64,000 nucleotides of DNA, taken from the NCBI GenBank assembly GCA_030765065.1, contig CM060984.1:320001-384000 (forward strand). The letters are read 5' to 3'. This DNA is from Deroplatys truncata. Its lineage: Eukaryota; Arthropoda; Insecta; Mantodea; Mantidae. The translations under genes and the position numbers were made by a program. How positions within the stretch are numbered: the first letter of the stretch is position 1; every line of letters starts with the position of its first letter. Shown here in pieces: positions 45,295 through 58,248 of the stretch. Below the pieces are notes generated by a model. The model saw only the letters and a program-made list of their open reading frames with translations, was not told where the DNA came from and did not search any database.

Positions 45295-47910
45295 CGATGG
45301 TGACTGCGCGCATGACTATTAAAAGCAAGCCAGGGCTACAATTAAATCATATTTCCGAATCCTTGACATCACTGTTTTAGCTGTACAAAATGGTTTCCAA
45401 ATAATTATTCTAGTAGCCTGAAATCTGCTGTAGTCGTTAATATAATGTCCTAATACAAATAAGTCGTCATATGCTGCACCATTCGCGTGAATACCTCGGT
45501 TAAGTACCAAGCGTAGACGTCATATACAGTTGAATTCAAAATATGGAATGCTCGAAACAAAGGCAACTGTGCACAAAATTGTTTGTGTGACTATTAAAAA
45601 CGTAAAATAAGGCCAAAATATAAATCAGATATCCGAATAACAAAAGTTTGTTTTTAACAAAAAAAATTCCAATTCAATATTTATTCGAGTAGCCTGAATT
45701 CTGGCCAAGTGATTTATATAATTTATGTCGTTTTTTATAAGTTAAATAACAATTATGGACTTAATTACGAATCAACTAACGGTCTTTGAAATGCAGAGGT
45801 CTTAAAACACTAGAAATCCAGATCGGTTTCTCTTGTCTGTATGACATTTTCTAATGTAGATGTCGCCGCATTCTGCACCAGTGCCAATTCGCGTGAATGT
45901 TTCAATAACGCACCAAACGTGTAAGTCAAATGCAATTACATTCGAAATATGGAATGTACGAAACAAAGGTGACTGCACGCAGAGTTGTTTGCATGACTTC
46001 AAAATGTAAAATTCTGCTACAATGCAAACCGCATTTAGAATCCTAAACGATAAGGACCGTATTCATAGATTTCACGTTCGTCTGGATTATCTCCAGACTC
46101 ATTTAGTCCGGACCAAAGACCGAGCAAGATTTTGATATTCATAGACGATACTAAGAAAGCCCGTCAATCAACGAGGAGAAAATGTTACACGATGAAGAAA
46201 GGTAGTTCTGCGCATGCGCAAATTCCATAGAGCAGTAAACTATCCACTATTACTTTCTAGTTTTTAACGTTCTATGGTCGCTTCACAGCTGTTTTTTCAT
46301 CGGTTCAGTGCTCACTCCTCACCCTCAGTAAAAAATGCAGATAACCAAGAAGCAAGCATTAAAACGGTCGGAAGAGGAAAATGTCTGTTTTCCTTAACAT
46401 AACAAATGGTGGATATTATTAAAACCAAATCGGTTTCTACAAATACAAACGCAAAAAAAAAAAGAAAAGAAAAAAGAAACATGGACGGAGATAATATACA
46501 TGCAGTTTTGTGCATCATTCTAACCTATCGCCACCCCTGCCTTTTTGAAAACGTTCTTATCCATCAGATGCACATTTTCATGGCATTTTTAACCACTTCA
46601 ATAAGAATTTAACTTGCTGGAGTATTCTTTTAACGTTAAAATTACAGAATAAAATCGAATTTAAATAGCAAGCTATATTTGCAGTTATTAAGATGTATCT
46701 CACCTGGATCTTAACCAAATAATTAAATACTGTGAAATAGTAGTTATACAGAAATAATTCCCCGAGGAAATCTTGATAAATCATAAACCTTCCGAGAATT
46801 TTAATGCTCCTCTCCACGCCGGGAAAACGTAAGTAAAGCCTGAATTACTTTGTACTCAACCTAAGTGACTTATCTCAACGCGGCGTAAGGTGAAGGTCTT
46901 ACACACACTGTATCAAATTGAGCTATTTAGGGTTGTCTCAACGTGCCTTAATTTAACGCGACCTAACTTAAGAAGTTGGCAATGTCAAACTTTTCCTTCC
47001 CGTTACGTCAAGTTTAATGTCTCATGGTGAGAAGCAGTAGCATAAAGTAATAAAAGAACAACCAATCAACATTCATTCCTGTTGCGTTAATTGCATACTA
47101 ATTAGACCTTGACTTTGGCAGATTTCTTAACTTTACGTCCTATTATGGTGTATAAAGTTCATGTAATCCGGTTTAACGAAGGGAAGTCTATGGCACATGA
47201 AATATTAGCTATACGGCTTACTGGCGCCTTAATAAGGTCAGTAGTGTTTTCCTGATACCTTCCTCTTGCATAATATGGAAGTGCTATTAGCATTTGCGTA
47301 TCAATTGAGATACTTAAGCTTCGGTTATTGTCTGTCATATAGGTTAGGATGAACCAATTTTATCAGCTTTCTAACCTTTGCTTTACTAAACCTGTGTTTA
47401 TTTTGAAGTTTAGGTCGTTATACTTCCCAATTATTTCTAACCTTGGTAGATAGTTTTACTCCATCGTCTCATTTCGCAAATCCTACGCACAGCAGCCACG
47501 CCCATCACTCTATAGTCATCCATCCTGTAAAGATGATCTGCCTTTAATCTAACCTCTGAGGTACACCAACATTTGGTCCGGACCAAGGCGTTTGATCCCC
47601 GGTACAACGCAAGTCCCGGTCTATGAATATAAAAATCGATGGTCCGCTGTAAATCCATCGGAAGTAACAAGTTGCTCCGCACTACGATCGACTATGAATA
47701 CCGCCCTAAATGTTTAACTAACAAAATTATTTTCAGGTTAATATTTTATTCCAGTAGCCTGAAATATAGCAAAGTCGTTTATAATTTTTGTAGATTTTTC
47801 ACAAGTTAAATGAAAATGTTGGAAATAAATTAACCATCTTTAATATGCAGAAATCTTAAAATACCAGTGATACAGATCGTTTTCCCTTACCTGCGCGGCT
47901 TTCCTAATGC
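45295..47910. repeat. Tandem repeat, unit of about 410 bp, split by a Harbinger-like element
   Basis: Landmarks recur. GTAGCCTGAA lies at 45413, 45688 and 47754. CGAAACAAAGG..ACTG lies at 45553 and 45959. ATATGGAATG lies at 45541 and 45948. Removing the 1656-bp insertion gives spacings of about 275 and 410 bp, so the first unit carries an internal deletion. Confidence 0.7.
46054..47706. mobile_element. PIF/Harbinger-like non-autonomous element, TAA target duplication
   Basis: The ends are GGACCGTATTCATAGAT and, inverted, GGGCGGTATTCATAGTCG, flanked by TAA at 46051-46053 and 47707-47709. The 3-bp TAA duplication and CGGTATTCATAG ends fit PIF/Harbinger elements. The 1653-bp interior has no transposase: the only ORF of note (47437-47682, minus) has no motif I know and reaches to the terminal region. 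The interior is AT-rich with TGGTCCGGACCAA-type subterminal repeats (about 46110 and 47574). Confidence 0.8.
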
Positions 47911-48517
47911 AAGTAATTCTTGTCTCCCATGTTTGGGACTCCACCACGTAATTTCAGACAACTACTCGTGAGCATAATAGTGGAACAGCAACTGTTACCG
48001 TGTTCAAACCTCCTGACGCCCAATACGACCAAGGCAACTAGAATACAGACCAATACGATACCAGCAAATAGCAGTGATACGATGTTGCCTCTTACGGACT
48101 TAAGCCTCCAAAGAAAGAAAAGTCTCACTGTTAACTTGTCATGTGAAGCAGTGTACAGTCAGTCCGCTTGGAGCGTCACAAGCACTCCTGGTTTGAAGCT
48201 GACTGCTTTTGAACGGAGTAGCAAATCTTAATCTTTCATAATTCTCTATACTGCTCTTAATCTCTTTGATGCATAAGCACCAACAATATGGTATATTGTT
48301 CAAAAATGTTTTATATACACCGTGAATGAAACCTTCCCGCCGTATTATTGAAATTATAGACATAAGGAATTATGGAGCGAATTGTTTACTAATTAAAATG
48401 AATCGTTTTGAAGCTTTTACTGGTGAGCTACTTGTACAAATTATCTTTTCTTATTAGAAAATGTTCTCTACAAAGTTCGCCTTTTAAGAGACTAGTGTAG
48501 TTACTTAGATATGCCAG

Positions 48518-50960
48518 CAGTGGCGGCCCGTGCCTCAAATATTAGGAGAAGGGCTGCGGACATTACTAAACAATGACTTACAATAATAATAGTTTAGCTA
48601 AATAATAATTACCATGCAACAGACGCCTATTTTATTTCTTGTATATTACACCAATCCTCCGGTCTTTGAAAGGAGAAAACTTAGCCGTGGTGTCGTCCTA
48701 AAATGGCTCATTCCTTATACGTTTACACAAAAGTTCCTTCTGAATAGAGATCTTCGCTAGTGTTGTGAGTCTGCCTTGAAATTCCGTTCCGTTACAATTC
48801 CATCCACAAGTGCATCAGACGCTTTTCGTGTTTGAAAATAATTAAATCTGCCACTAGAAGCACTAAATTTCCCTCAAATAAATCCTTTTTTTTTGCACAA
48901 TTTGAAACACTCCATTGTAGTAACAGACCTACACATCTCATCAACGTACAAAAGATGCAATTCTTTCTTTAAAAAATCAATTCTTTTAATAATATCGTTG
49001 TAACTTTTCAAGAGGTGAAGAAGGAAAATCTTTAGCGCACTTTTCAAATTTTGTGGTCTCCACAAGAGCAAGAAATTGTAAATTGTCACATCCTGGAATC
49101 TTACTTTCGTTTCCACTGCAAACGGAATCCAAAATTTAGAAAAATAAAATAGTTAAATTTTTAAGAATTTAATCCTCTTTCAAGCTTACATTTCTCTTCT
49201 TTGAGTCAGATTGGTCAGTTTTTTGGTTTTCTCAATTCCAAAAAGTATTGTCCACTTCGTTTATTGCTTATTAAATCACACGTCGCCTCGATGTCTGAAA
49301 TGTAATAAGTAATGTCCATCAATGATTTCTTTTGCAAAACTTCAAAAAGAATGTCTGTGAAAAAAAATTCCATTGAATGCTACTACCAGAAGAGTCAATT
49401 CGAAACTATTCATTTCGTTAAAAAAATCCCTTACTGAGCTGAATTGATCTTTTATCAACGTTCTCAAACACGTGTTTCAATGCTTCCCAATCTTCTACAA
49501 TTACAGCGAGTAGTTTTGAGTTTGAACACTGAGTTTCTGCTAAGGTTGGAATATCTCTAGCTGAAAATGAATCTGGTCCCTTTGTTCTTTTTCATGAATG
49601 GTGGGAAAATGAAGGAATCCCACTGATACTTGCAAAAAAAAATGTGACATTTAGAAATGCAATCTAAACTTTGCTGAAGCGCCAAGCTTGGTCAACGAGC
49701 TAAGCAGAGCACAAAAACAGATTAAGTTGCTCCGTCTTTAATTCTCTTCCGAAGACTATTTAAGTGTCCTGCCATTACACTTTCCCCATTATAACATTCA
49801 ACCATTAATTTGTTCTCATATGAAAACTCAGACAAACTCCCATCTAGAAGACTAAACAAAGCCTCGGACGTTCTATCAGCACTAAAATCCGAGAACCCTA
49901 GAAAACGTTCAAAAACATTTCCTTCAAAATTCACACATCCTACTACGATGTTTCGAGTTATATCTGTGTTATCAAATTCAATAGCAAAGAAAGATACAAT
50001 TATGAATTTCAGTTTTACATGATCTTGTATATATTCAGACATGCAATTTATGACTTCATTTTGAATTGTCTTGGAATCCCCACTGAACACATTATTAATT
50101 TTCAAATAATGACTTTGAATTTCCAATGTACTCCTCGATATTAACAAATCTTGAAATTTCTACGATTTATTGAACTTAAACTTTCATCCTGGCCCCTAAA
50201 TCCAAGTTCTAAATATAGTACAGTATCCATAACCAGCTGGGAAAATAGTCTATTCATAAGAACATTTTCAATGAATTGAGCCATAAATAGCCTTACATGT
50301 TCCTGTAGGGCGTCAGAAACTTTATTTTTATTCTTTAAACAAGTGTTCAATTGTAGTTTGCATTTCAAGTGTTAAGCGGAATGTTTATACTTATTTATAG
50401 CTCGCGTAATGCTCATAAAATCCGAAAATCCTCCCCTATTCCAGACATTACGATTAGTATTAAAAAGTAAACAGGACAACAAAATAGTCTTTCTAAATTG
50501 GAGCTATTGCACAACATCGGAAATTCGGAAAACCAAGATGTTTTAAAATTAACGTTATAGCGTTTACAGTTTTCTTTTTCTTTTTTACACAAAGATTTAA
50601 TGCTATGGTAGGTCTTCCAACTGTTAAGATGTCTTTCTTATCCTCATCTTTCCACCTGGAGAACGGTGTCTCAAGTATATTACACACTATATAATTAACT
50701 GGATTAATTTCGTAAACACAAACGACAACATCCATAAACCATAAGTAAACACTTCGCTCAACAGGAAAGCATGACTAAGTGAGCCTGTATATCCCTCCCT
50801 CTGGCCCCTAAGAAGCATGATTCACAGTTAGTTGGGAAGGACGTGAAAGCATTCTTGTCCGCTGATACCATCCTAGCATTTACAGGTTTAAAATCGCAAG
50901 CAGAAAAAATGTTTGACGTCACATTGTCATAGCAACCATGTAAACTAGAGGGAGACACAG
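48518..50960 (-). mobile_element. hAT-type transposon remnant
   Basis: The left end at 48518 is CAGTGGCGGCCCGTGCC, a strong hAT terminus. The transposase relic on the minus strand runs from about 50735 to 48870. A matching right terminus and an 8-bp duplication of TATGCCAG could not be found, so the right boundary is uncertain and may be deleted. Confidence 0.7.
48870..50735 (-). pseudogene. hAT (DUF4371/ZMYM-type) transposase pseudogene
   Basis: In order on the minus strand: GRPTIALNL (about 50610, the GRPTP-like motif before the TTF zinc finger), LFC.PCLLF then RGGFSDFMSI (about 50440-50480), LELGFRGQDESLSSINRRNF (about 50160-50210), VFERFLGFSDFSADRTSEALF (about 49870-49920, catalytic-core region) and YNGESVMAGHLNSLRKRIKD (about 49730-49790). 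A degraded middle follows, then a C-terminal dimerisation-like segment (49116-48874). The domain string matches zinc-finger MYM-type-like hAT transposases of insects. Stops and frame changes are few, so decay is moderate. Confidence 0.8.
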
Positions 50961-52044
50961 GATCGGACAGGCCAGTGCCTCTTCACATTCACTAGCAAGC
51001 AAATGTTAGGAGTCAAATGGAGCATGCACTCTCTCTCTGTCGAATGTCATTTGCCAGCCTGTCGCCTCAGAATCCGTAAACAATCTTGGGAAGCAGAGCA
51101 GACTGCAAAGAAAAAACATGACAGAGAAAGACAGTCTATGAAAACAACTAGGCTGAGAATTTTCAAATAAATATTAATTGTTTGATTCCTTTAATTTTTA
51201 AGCGCAAAGATGTTGAAGGACCCCTTCACTCTCTTCACCACAAAAACCGCCATTGGCCAGCAAAAGTTTGCAAAAGTGGTTCGTCCCTGTGAATGTCCGG
51301 TCGCTCTTTGTGTCTTTTCAAGAAAAATTAAATTACCTGCATCTGTGCGTCTTCTCCTGACTTTAACCCCTTTAAAGGTCAATCGTAAACTTCTATCGTT
51401 CACTCCCCTTCTCCACAAGCAGGTACCTATATAACTGGGAATTTGCCTTGCTAATGTGGTTCAAATTAAAACAACAAAAATAGCTTGAAAATAATGTATT
51501 TATGCTTCTGCGTTTAGCGCAATCGCCGCGAGCTGTATCTCGCAGGCAGCAATACAAAGACGAGAAAAGGAACGCTCTAAATTTATTTTTATAAAAGCAG
51601 CCTTAATGTTAACAGTCCCACTGTTCATAAGCATCTTATTATCGCTTTCATTTTAATTGAAGTTCACACCTCAATTGCCGCCAGTGCAGCTTTAAAACTG
51701 ATTGCAATTATTCTAATAAAATACTTAACGGCATGCGTAATATAAAACATTAAATTTATATGGACTTGAATATACAAAAGCAAATGTTTGCACGTGATTG
51801 AAATTATTTGGAAATTCGGTAACAGCGCGAAACGTTTCGAAGAATGCATGTTGTGTTTGGCTTAGCATGTGATCAAGCAACAAAATATTGACCGCTAATT
51901 AGTTTAATCTATAATTGTGTGATGTAAGCCTATCTTAGAAATTCGTGAAAATTAACTTCAGGGTCCTTATTTCTGGAGCCTCATTTACAAAAGACACAAA
52001 GTAATCGCCGTTTTAACAATTTTCAACAAATAAAATAGAATACA
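50961..52044. other. Unassigned spacer
   Basis: Open frames on both strands at 51190-51434 are mutual shadows and have no known motif. I see nothing else. Confidence 0.4.
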
Positions 52045-52049
52045 CCCCC

Positions 52050-52096
<47 letters not shown>
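52045..52096. repeat. (C)n then (CA)n microsatellite
   Basis: A short C run passes into about 22 CA repeats. The flanks do not match repeat X. Confidence 0.9.
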
Positions 52097-52098
<2 letters not shown>

Positions 52099-53089
52099 AA
52101 CACTAATTCACTTTCAAAACTGTCAAGAATCTAATATTTTAAGTATAAATTCGACCTGGAAAGTCGAAAGTATTCAACAACAGCCAATAACTTAATATAA
52201 CTATTAACATATCAGTCGATAACACTGCTATTCTGTCAGTTATGGATGGTACATTGAGGCATATAAGCATAAAATCTTGTTATTATCCATTATATATTCT
52301 AATATACTTAGCCCATAACGATGCGCATAGTTCCTCTCTACAAACCATATAGCCCGCAGCACGAAGGGTGTTTTAAGCGCCACTAGCGGCCACTGGATCA
52401 ACAGAGGCAGCGACAAGCGGTAAACGCTATTGGGTAGGCTTTCCCTTCTTTGGAGGCTAAGTACGGACAATACAATTTGCCACTTGTAAAACTCGAAACG
52501 CAATATCATGTGCACTTATTCGTATTTCATATTACAGAAAAGCCACAAGTAGTTAGAATATAAGGTGTGGTTCTTCTGAACAAGCACAAAAGAAGAATCA
52601 TTTCCACACCCAAGGGTTCAAATTTGATGTCTCATTAATTTATAGCTAACTTTCGTGATGCTTAAACGCTAACGTTTAGTTGCAGCTATGCTTAGGTTGC
52701 TCACATAAATCAAGTTACTTGTGTTTTTATGTTGAAAATTGGCATTTTGTTTCAACAATTTGGTGAACCAAAACGTACACAATTTTCCAAAATAACGCCC
52801 GCTTCGAGACATGTTGCAAATTGCTAAAATAAGTATGCAAAGCTCCACATTCAGGAAACATTCCTTAGCATGAAAGCCATGTGTAGTTTGAAGTAATTCT
52901 GTAACAGGTAAAAACGTATAAATCAGATAGAGGTGTATGGGCGAAACTTCCTCTAGGTTGAAACAATTAACATGTTTTGTTGAAATGGCGTCAATCTCAG
53001 CAGAGTATGAATTTGCATTATGAACCTTTGCTATCTTAAACATGAACCTCGCAAACGCTGAGTCGGCAATTAACTACCTGCATACAAAT
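52097..53089. other. AT-rich spacer, nothing recognised
   Basis: An open frame at 53043-52669 (minus) has no recognisable motif. No repeat match was found within the window. Confidence 0.4.
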
Positions 53090-53242
53090 TAGACAACTGA
53101 TCTACCGACTGCCTCTGTGGTGTGGCATGCTAGCCTCCAAATCCAGAAGTCTGGCTGGAGAGTGGGAATTGTTTTAACTAGGATCATTCCCCATTCTGCT
53201 TGCAGTCTGGACGTATGGAAGAGAGTTTAAGTGCGTGCGTGC

Positions 53243-53300
<58 letters not shown>

Positions 53301-53440
53301 TTTAAAGACAACCCAAAGTAAAAGCCAATGTACCACAGCAGTAAACCACTGAACATCATTGTCAATGAGCAATTGTTCCTGAGGAAAAGGCAGCCGATAT
53401 GATCTAAGATGTTAAAGGTGGCATATAAATGAAAAAATAA
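53090..53440 (+). mobile_element. SINE family S2, copy 2, with internal (GT)n
   Basis: TGCCTCTGTGGTGTGGCATG resembles a tRNA-type A box region. CCAAATCCAGAAGTC, ATCATTCCCCATTCTGCTTG and the 3' end GTTAAAGGTGGCATATAAATG align with the copy at 45025. A (GTGC)n/(GT)n tract at 53231-53297 sits inside. Confidence 0.65.
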
Positions 53441-54384
53441 CAGAGATACCACAATTATTACACATACGAGCAGCAGGATTCACAAACCCAAGGTATACTT
53501 AAGGCCACAAGGCTAGACAAACGATCAGCAAGACTTAGAGAAGCCCCCCCCCCCAAAGAAAAGCTGAATATGCACACAGGAAAGGTAATGACAAGTGAAT
53601 CAGGGCTATTTTGTAAGGTTTTGTTAAGGCATAACAAATTGTTAAAGCCGCTAACCAAGTGTTACGGGCTATTTGGTATTCTGCAACTTCATAACAAAAC
53701 AATGTTTTGTTAAGAATAAAGATTTGGTTGTTGGACGCAACGAACCCTGAGACCATCTTCCAAACGCGTTTGCTACACAATATTTCAATAGAAAAATAAA
53801 CGTCTAACCTCATATCGCAATAAAATATAACAGCTATTCAAATAAGAACTTTGGGTTCAAACAGCGATTAATCTTGTAATGATTTGCATGATTCAGGAAT
53901 ATGTTTGCACCAGGTTTAGGTTAAGATTAGGAACTGAGCACTTTTGAGAGCTGCAGGATATTAAAACGATTCGTTTTCGTTCCAGAATAATTTTAAGGAA
54001 ATTTCCAATGTGTTAAAAGAAGTGGATAGCAGAAACCCATTTACCATCTTCTCCTAACCATAGAAAATTTAATTTACACTGATGCTGCTAGAACAGGAAG
54101 AGCATAACAGAAGTCAGTTTGGTTATAAAGTGACAATTTATACCTGATATATTTGGTATGAAAAATAATTCGAAATAAAATACTTGTAGCTACTACATTT
54201 CCCCCAGATAACACAACTAGTGAAAATAACATGTCTCTTCAATACGACCTTCCACTTAACATTCCCAAAATAATGTGGATATTATCAGATACCAATTATG
54301 ATGTTAATTCAAAGACTGCTAAGATATAAAAACATTTCTGCATAACTGTACTACAGCTGAACATTGCTAAATATGAATAAAACA
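53441..54384. other. Unassigned spacer
   Basis: A short C run at 53545-53554 is the only notable feature. I see no gene. Confidence 0.4.
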
Positions 54385-55278
54385 AAATCTGACGTGAGAC
54401 ATTCACATGACTTTCTCCACCCTCTATCATTTATTAGTGAGTATACAAACTATTTTTATTCAAGTTTGTTTTTCTCTCTACTACATGTTGATCCGAATAA
54501 ACTTTTGAAGAAATAACTACATTACACATTTCGTTACAGATTTAAAAGGAACAGTGATAGTCAAATGTTTAAGAATTGGACGCTATAAGCTGACCTTAAA
54601 ATTCCATACTGTTTCCATGCAATCGCGAGAAAGAACTAAATGTTGAAAGGACTTTAAGGAATGACCAATTAATCAACAATTCGAACCTTTAATAACCGTA
54701 TCTCAGAAATGGCTTATGCCACAGAAAAACTTATTTGAAATAAATTGTATGTTTTAAGAGATCTACATTTTTTGTAGTACGTTTTTATTTATTGCTTAAC
54801 GTTTAGCAGTTGTACAAGATTATGCAAAATGTCCTCCAAATGAAGAGGACTTCACAGGCTAATCCAAGGAAATTCAAGATACACACTTTATTATTCATGT
54901 AAATATACTTAATATATGTTATTTTAATAAAAAAAAAACGTTAGCCGTTATTTTAGAAAATCAAAATATTCGAAAAATGTCCCATGTAAAGGGAAGTTTG
55001 GGGTGGGGGATTTTCTTGAAAATCTTTGTCACATCCTTGGAAGCTACTGAACCTAACTATCAAGTCTGGTATTTATCCAACTCTTTGTTTCTGTGTTATG
55101 CTGTTCACAGACACACAGAGAGACAGACAGACAGAGAGAGAGAAGAGAGACTTACAGACGCGCGAACCTTTTCTAAAAATGCTCTTTTGCATTCAGGGGC
55201 CTCAAAAGATGCATTTCCGGTGAAATTTCGGTATAGAATTTTTGGGTGGAATGCAATGCTTCCCCTACTTAATACAGA
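54385..55278 (+). repeat. Interspersed repeat X, copy 4
   Basis: A complete unit from AAAATCTGACGTGAGACATTC to GCACATAAAGTAAAAA. At the CA position it has CACACAGAGAGACAGACAGA instead of a pure tract. The open frame at 54977-55291 is a run of the repeat and lacks support as a gene. Confidence 0.75.
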
Positions 55279-56818
55279 GCACATAAAGTAAAAAAACATC
55301 TGGTGTGTTACACTCACATGACTTTCTCTACTCTTGTACAAACTATTTTTACAAACTCTTATTCTCCATCTATTTCATGTTAATCGAGATAAACATTTGC
55401 AGAAACGATCTTTTGACATGCAAAGAGAATTACATTTTACACATAGCGACCAGTTCTAAAAATACTTGACTATCGCTTAAGGTGTACTATGTTCCCCTTG
55501 TTTTGTATTTGCAAGGGCAATATAGAAATACAGTAGCCTTTAAGCATCGAAATTTATCTTAATAGCTGATTGCTAGGTGCAGCACCATTCTCTTTGCCAC
55601 AGATTAATACTCGTTGCATGTCCAAGACAAAAAAATCTGATGTGTTACACTCGCATGACTTTCTCTACTCTTGTACAAACTATTTTTACAAATGCTTATT
55701 CTCCATCTATTTCATGTTAATCGAGATATCGAGATGTTAATCTTATTGCTAATTTTCTTGTAGATGCAAGGGAAATTGGTAGGCTTTAAGATATAGTCAA
55801 ATATTTTAAGAGCTGGTTGCTATGTGGAGTATTCCATTCTCTTTGCATTACCAGAACAAAAAAAGTGAATAACGAATTTGAGAAAAAGTATAAGTATTGG
55901 AAAATTTAAGGGAATAACAAGCAGTATCTCGAAAATGGTTCACTCAACAAAAAATCTGATGTGTTACACTCACATGACTTTCTCTACTCTTGTACAATCT
56001 ATTTTTACAAACGCCTATTCTCCATATGCTTCATGTTAATCGAGATATCGAGATGTCAACCTTAATGGTACTTTTCTTGTAGGTGCAAGGGGAATATGGT
56101 AGCTTTTAAGCGATAGTCAAATATTTTAACGCTGGTTGCTATGTGGCGCATTCCATTCTCTTTGCATGTCCAAGACAAAAAAAATGAATGACGAATTTGA
56201 GAAAAAGTATAAGTATTGGAAATTTTAAGGAAATAACAAGCAATATCTCGAAAACGGTTCACTCAACAAAAGAAATGTATATGACATAAGTTGTGTATTC
56301 TAACGCGATCTACATTTTTTGTGTAGTAAAATGTTGTCTATCTCTTATGGTTTACCAGTTATGCAAAAGTCGTTCACAATGAACAATACTTTCGGGGACA
56401 TTCCCAGAAAATTCGAGATATACATTTCATTTCTCATGACATTATCTTAAACATATGATATTTTCATCAAAATCGTTAGAGCCATTTTTGAGAAAATTAA
56501 AATTTTCGAAAACTCTTCCATGTAAAGGGTACTCTGGGGTGGGGGGATTTTCTTGAAAACCTTCGTGTCGCATCTCTGGAAGATACTGAACCTAAATACC
56601 AAGTTTGGTGTTTATCTGACTGTTCGTTTTTGAGTTATGCTGTTCACAGACACACACACACACACACACACACAGACACACACACGGACATGTTTCCAAA
56701 AATGTTTTTTTGGATTCAGGAGGTCTCAAAACATATATTTCCGTTGAAATCTCGGTATCGAATTTTTGGGTGGAATGCAATACTTCCCCTACTTACTATA
56801 CGTAGTAGAGAAAGTAAA
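55279..56818 (+). repeat. Interspersed repeat X, copy 5, three heads and one body
   Basis: Heads starting ATCTG.TGTGTTACACTC occur near 55284, 55636 and 55957. Only the last continues into the full body with (CA)n (56648-56686) and the end AGTAGAGAAAGTAAAAAG. The closely matching copy in the opposite orientation is 23786-24650. Confidence 0.8.
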
Positions 56819-57352
56819 AAGTATATGACATAAATTGTGTATTTTAACGCGATCTACATCTTTTGTGTAGTAAAATTTTGTCTATCTCTCGTGGTTTACC
56901 AGTTATGCAAAAGTCATTCACAATGAAGAATACTTTTGGAGACATTCCCATAAAATTAGAGATATACATTTCATTTGTCATGAAAATATCTTATACATAT
57001 GATATTTTAATCAAAATCGTCACAGCCATTTTTGAGAAAATTAAAATTTTAGAAAAATGTTCCATGTAAAGGGTAATCTGGGGTGGGCGGATTTTCTTGA
57101 AAACCTTCGTGTCGCATCTCTGGAAGTACTGAACCTAAATACCAAGTTTGGTGTTTATCCGACTGTTCGTTTCTGAGTTATGCTGTTCACACACACACAC
57201 ACACACACACACACGGACATGTTTTCAAAAATGCTTTTTTTGGATTCAGGGGGTCTCAAAACATATTTCCGGTGAAATCTCGGTATCGAATTTTTGGGTG
57301 GAATACAATACTTCCCCTATTTACTATACGTAGTAGAGAAAGTAAAAAGTGT
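56819..57352 (+). repeat. Interspersed repeat X, copy 6, 3' half only
   Basis: Starts at GTATATGACATAA.TTGTGTA and repeats the last 540 bp of the previous unit, with its own (CA)n (57187-57213) and the same end. Offset from the previous copy is about 546 bp. Confidence 0.8.
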
Positions 57353-58248
57353 TAAAATTAGATTGTATTCGGTAGCATCGCAAAGCATGTGAATGATCAT
57401 ACACCGAATTTCAAAGCGCATTTTATACACAATCACATAATCATTTGCAGTTGTTAGTCTTCCCACCAATATACGCCTAAAATAAATGAAGAGTAATATA
57501 AACAATTATACTGTGCCTTCTGTAAAGGCTAACTGAATCCACACTTGAAATATGATTTGCGTCCTTATATTGACCCGCACTGAAAACAAATCGCATAAAC
57601 TGACGTATTTATTCCTCTTTTAATAGCAGCCGCGTAAGCGGCTAGGTACTGTGGCGATCACATTCCACCTGTTCTCGATTTCTGGAGTCATTACGTGCGT
57701 CGCAACAAGATTTCCGGCTGCGCGTTCTCAGAGCGCTCGCTAGACGGCGACACCCTCACCAGACATAACCATATTAAATCGTTCCTGTATGGTATTTGCT
57801 ATACCTTATATTAAGCTTTACAAGAGGAAGTGGTACATGCTTATACTTTGAACTATATCTGTATAATATACGAGCTAACGGTAATACTGTTGTTTACTTC
57901 TTCCTTTTGGGGATAGGTCACAACGAAGCGGATAAGGAAAATGCGCAATGTAAAGCGCCAACTGAACCAGCAGAAAAGAAGTTGGCGAAATTTGAAGGAT
58001 GAAAATAGAACAGATGAGCAATGCTTAGTAATTCCACCTAGAGCGAATGCGGCGGCGGCGACAGTTCCTTAGATCGCTAACGAATTTCCGGAGATCCGTT
58101 GGCATATGCACAGCAGTTAAGCTTGTCTACCTAGCGTTGGTCCTTATGTTCTGCATGACCTGTTGTACAGCATCTCTCCACTCACATCGGGATTCTGCAA
58201 GCCCACTCTGTGGTCTTCCATTTGAAGGGTTCCTTTGATCCCGTCCAT
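57353..58248. other. Unassigned spacer
   Basis: A GC-richer stretch lies at 57625-57770. No coding or repeat identity was found. Confidence 0.4.

Noticed and set aside
47888-48231. Possible host exon with a hydrophobic stretch and a CAG|GTAAGG donor on the minus strand
   Set aside because: The donor lies in the third unit of the 410-bp repeat, the hydrophobic frame ends in a stop before it, and no acceptor fits.
50493-50735. Independent 80-residue minus-strand gene
   Set aside because: Its GRPT motif and position show it is the N-terminal part of the hAT transposase relic.
54977-57333. ORFs with poly-His/Thr runs (HTHTHT) on both strands
   Set aside because: They are translations of the (CA)n tract and flanks of repeat X; the same frame breaks differently in each copy.
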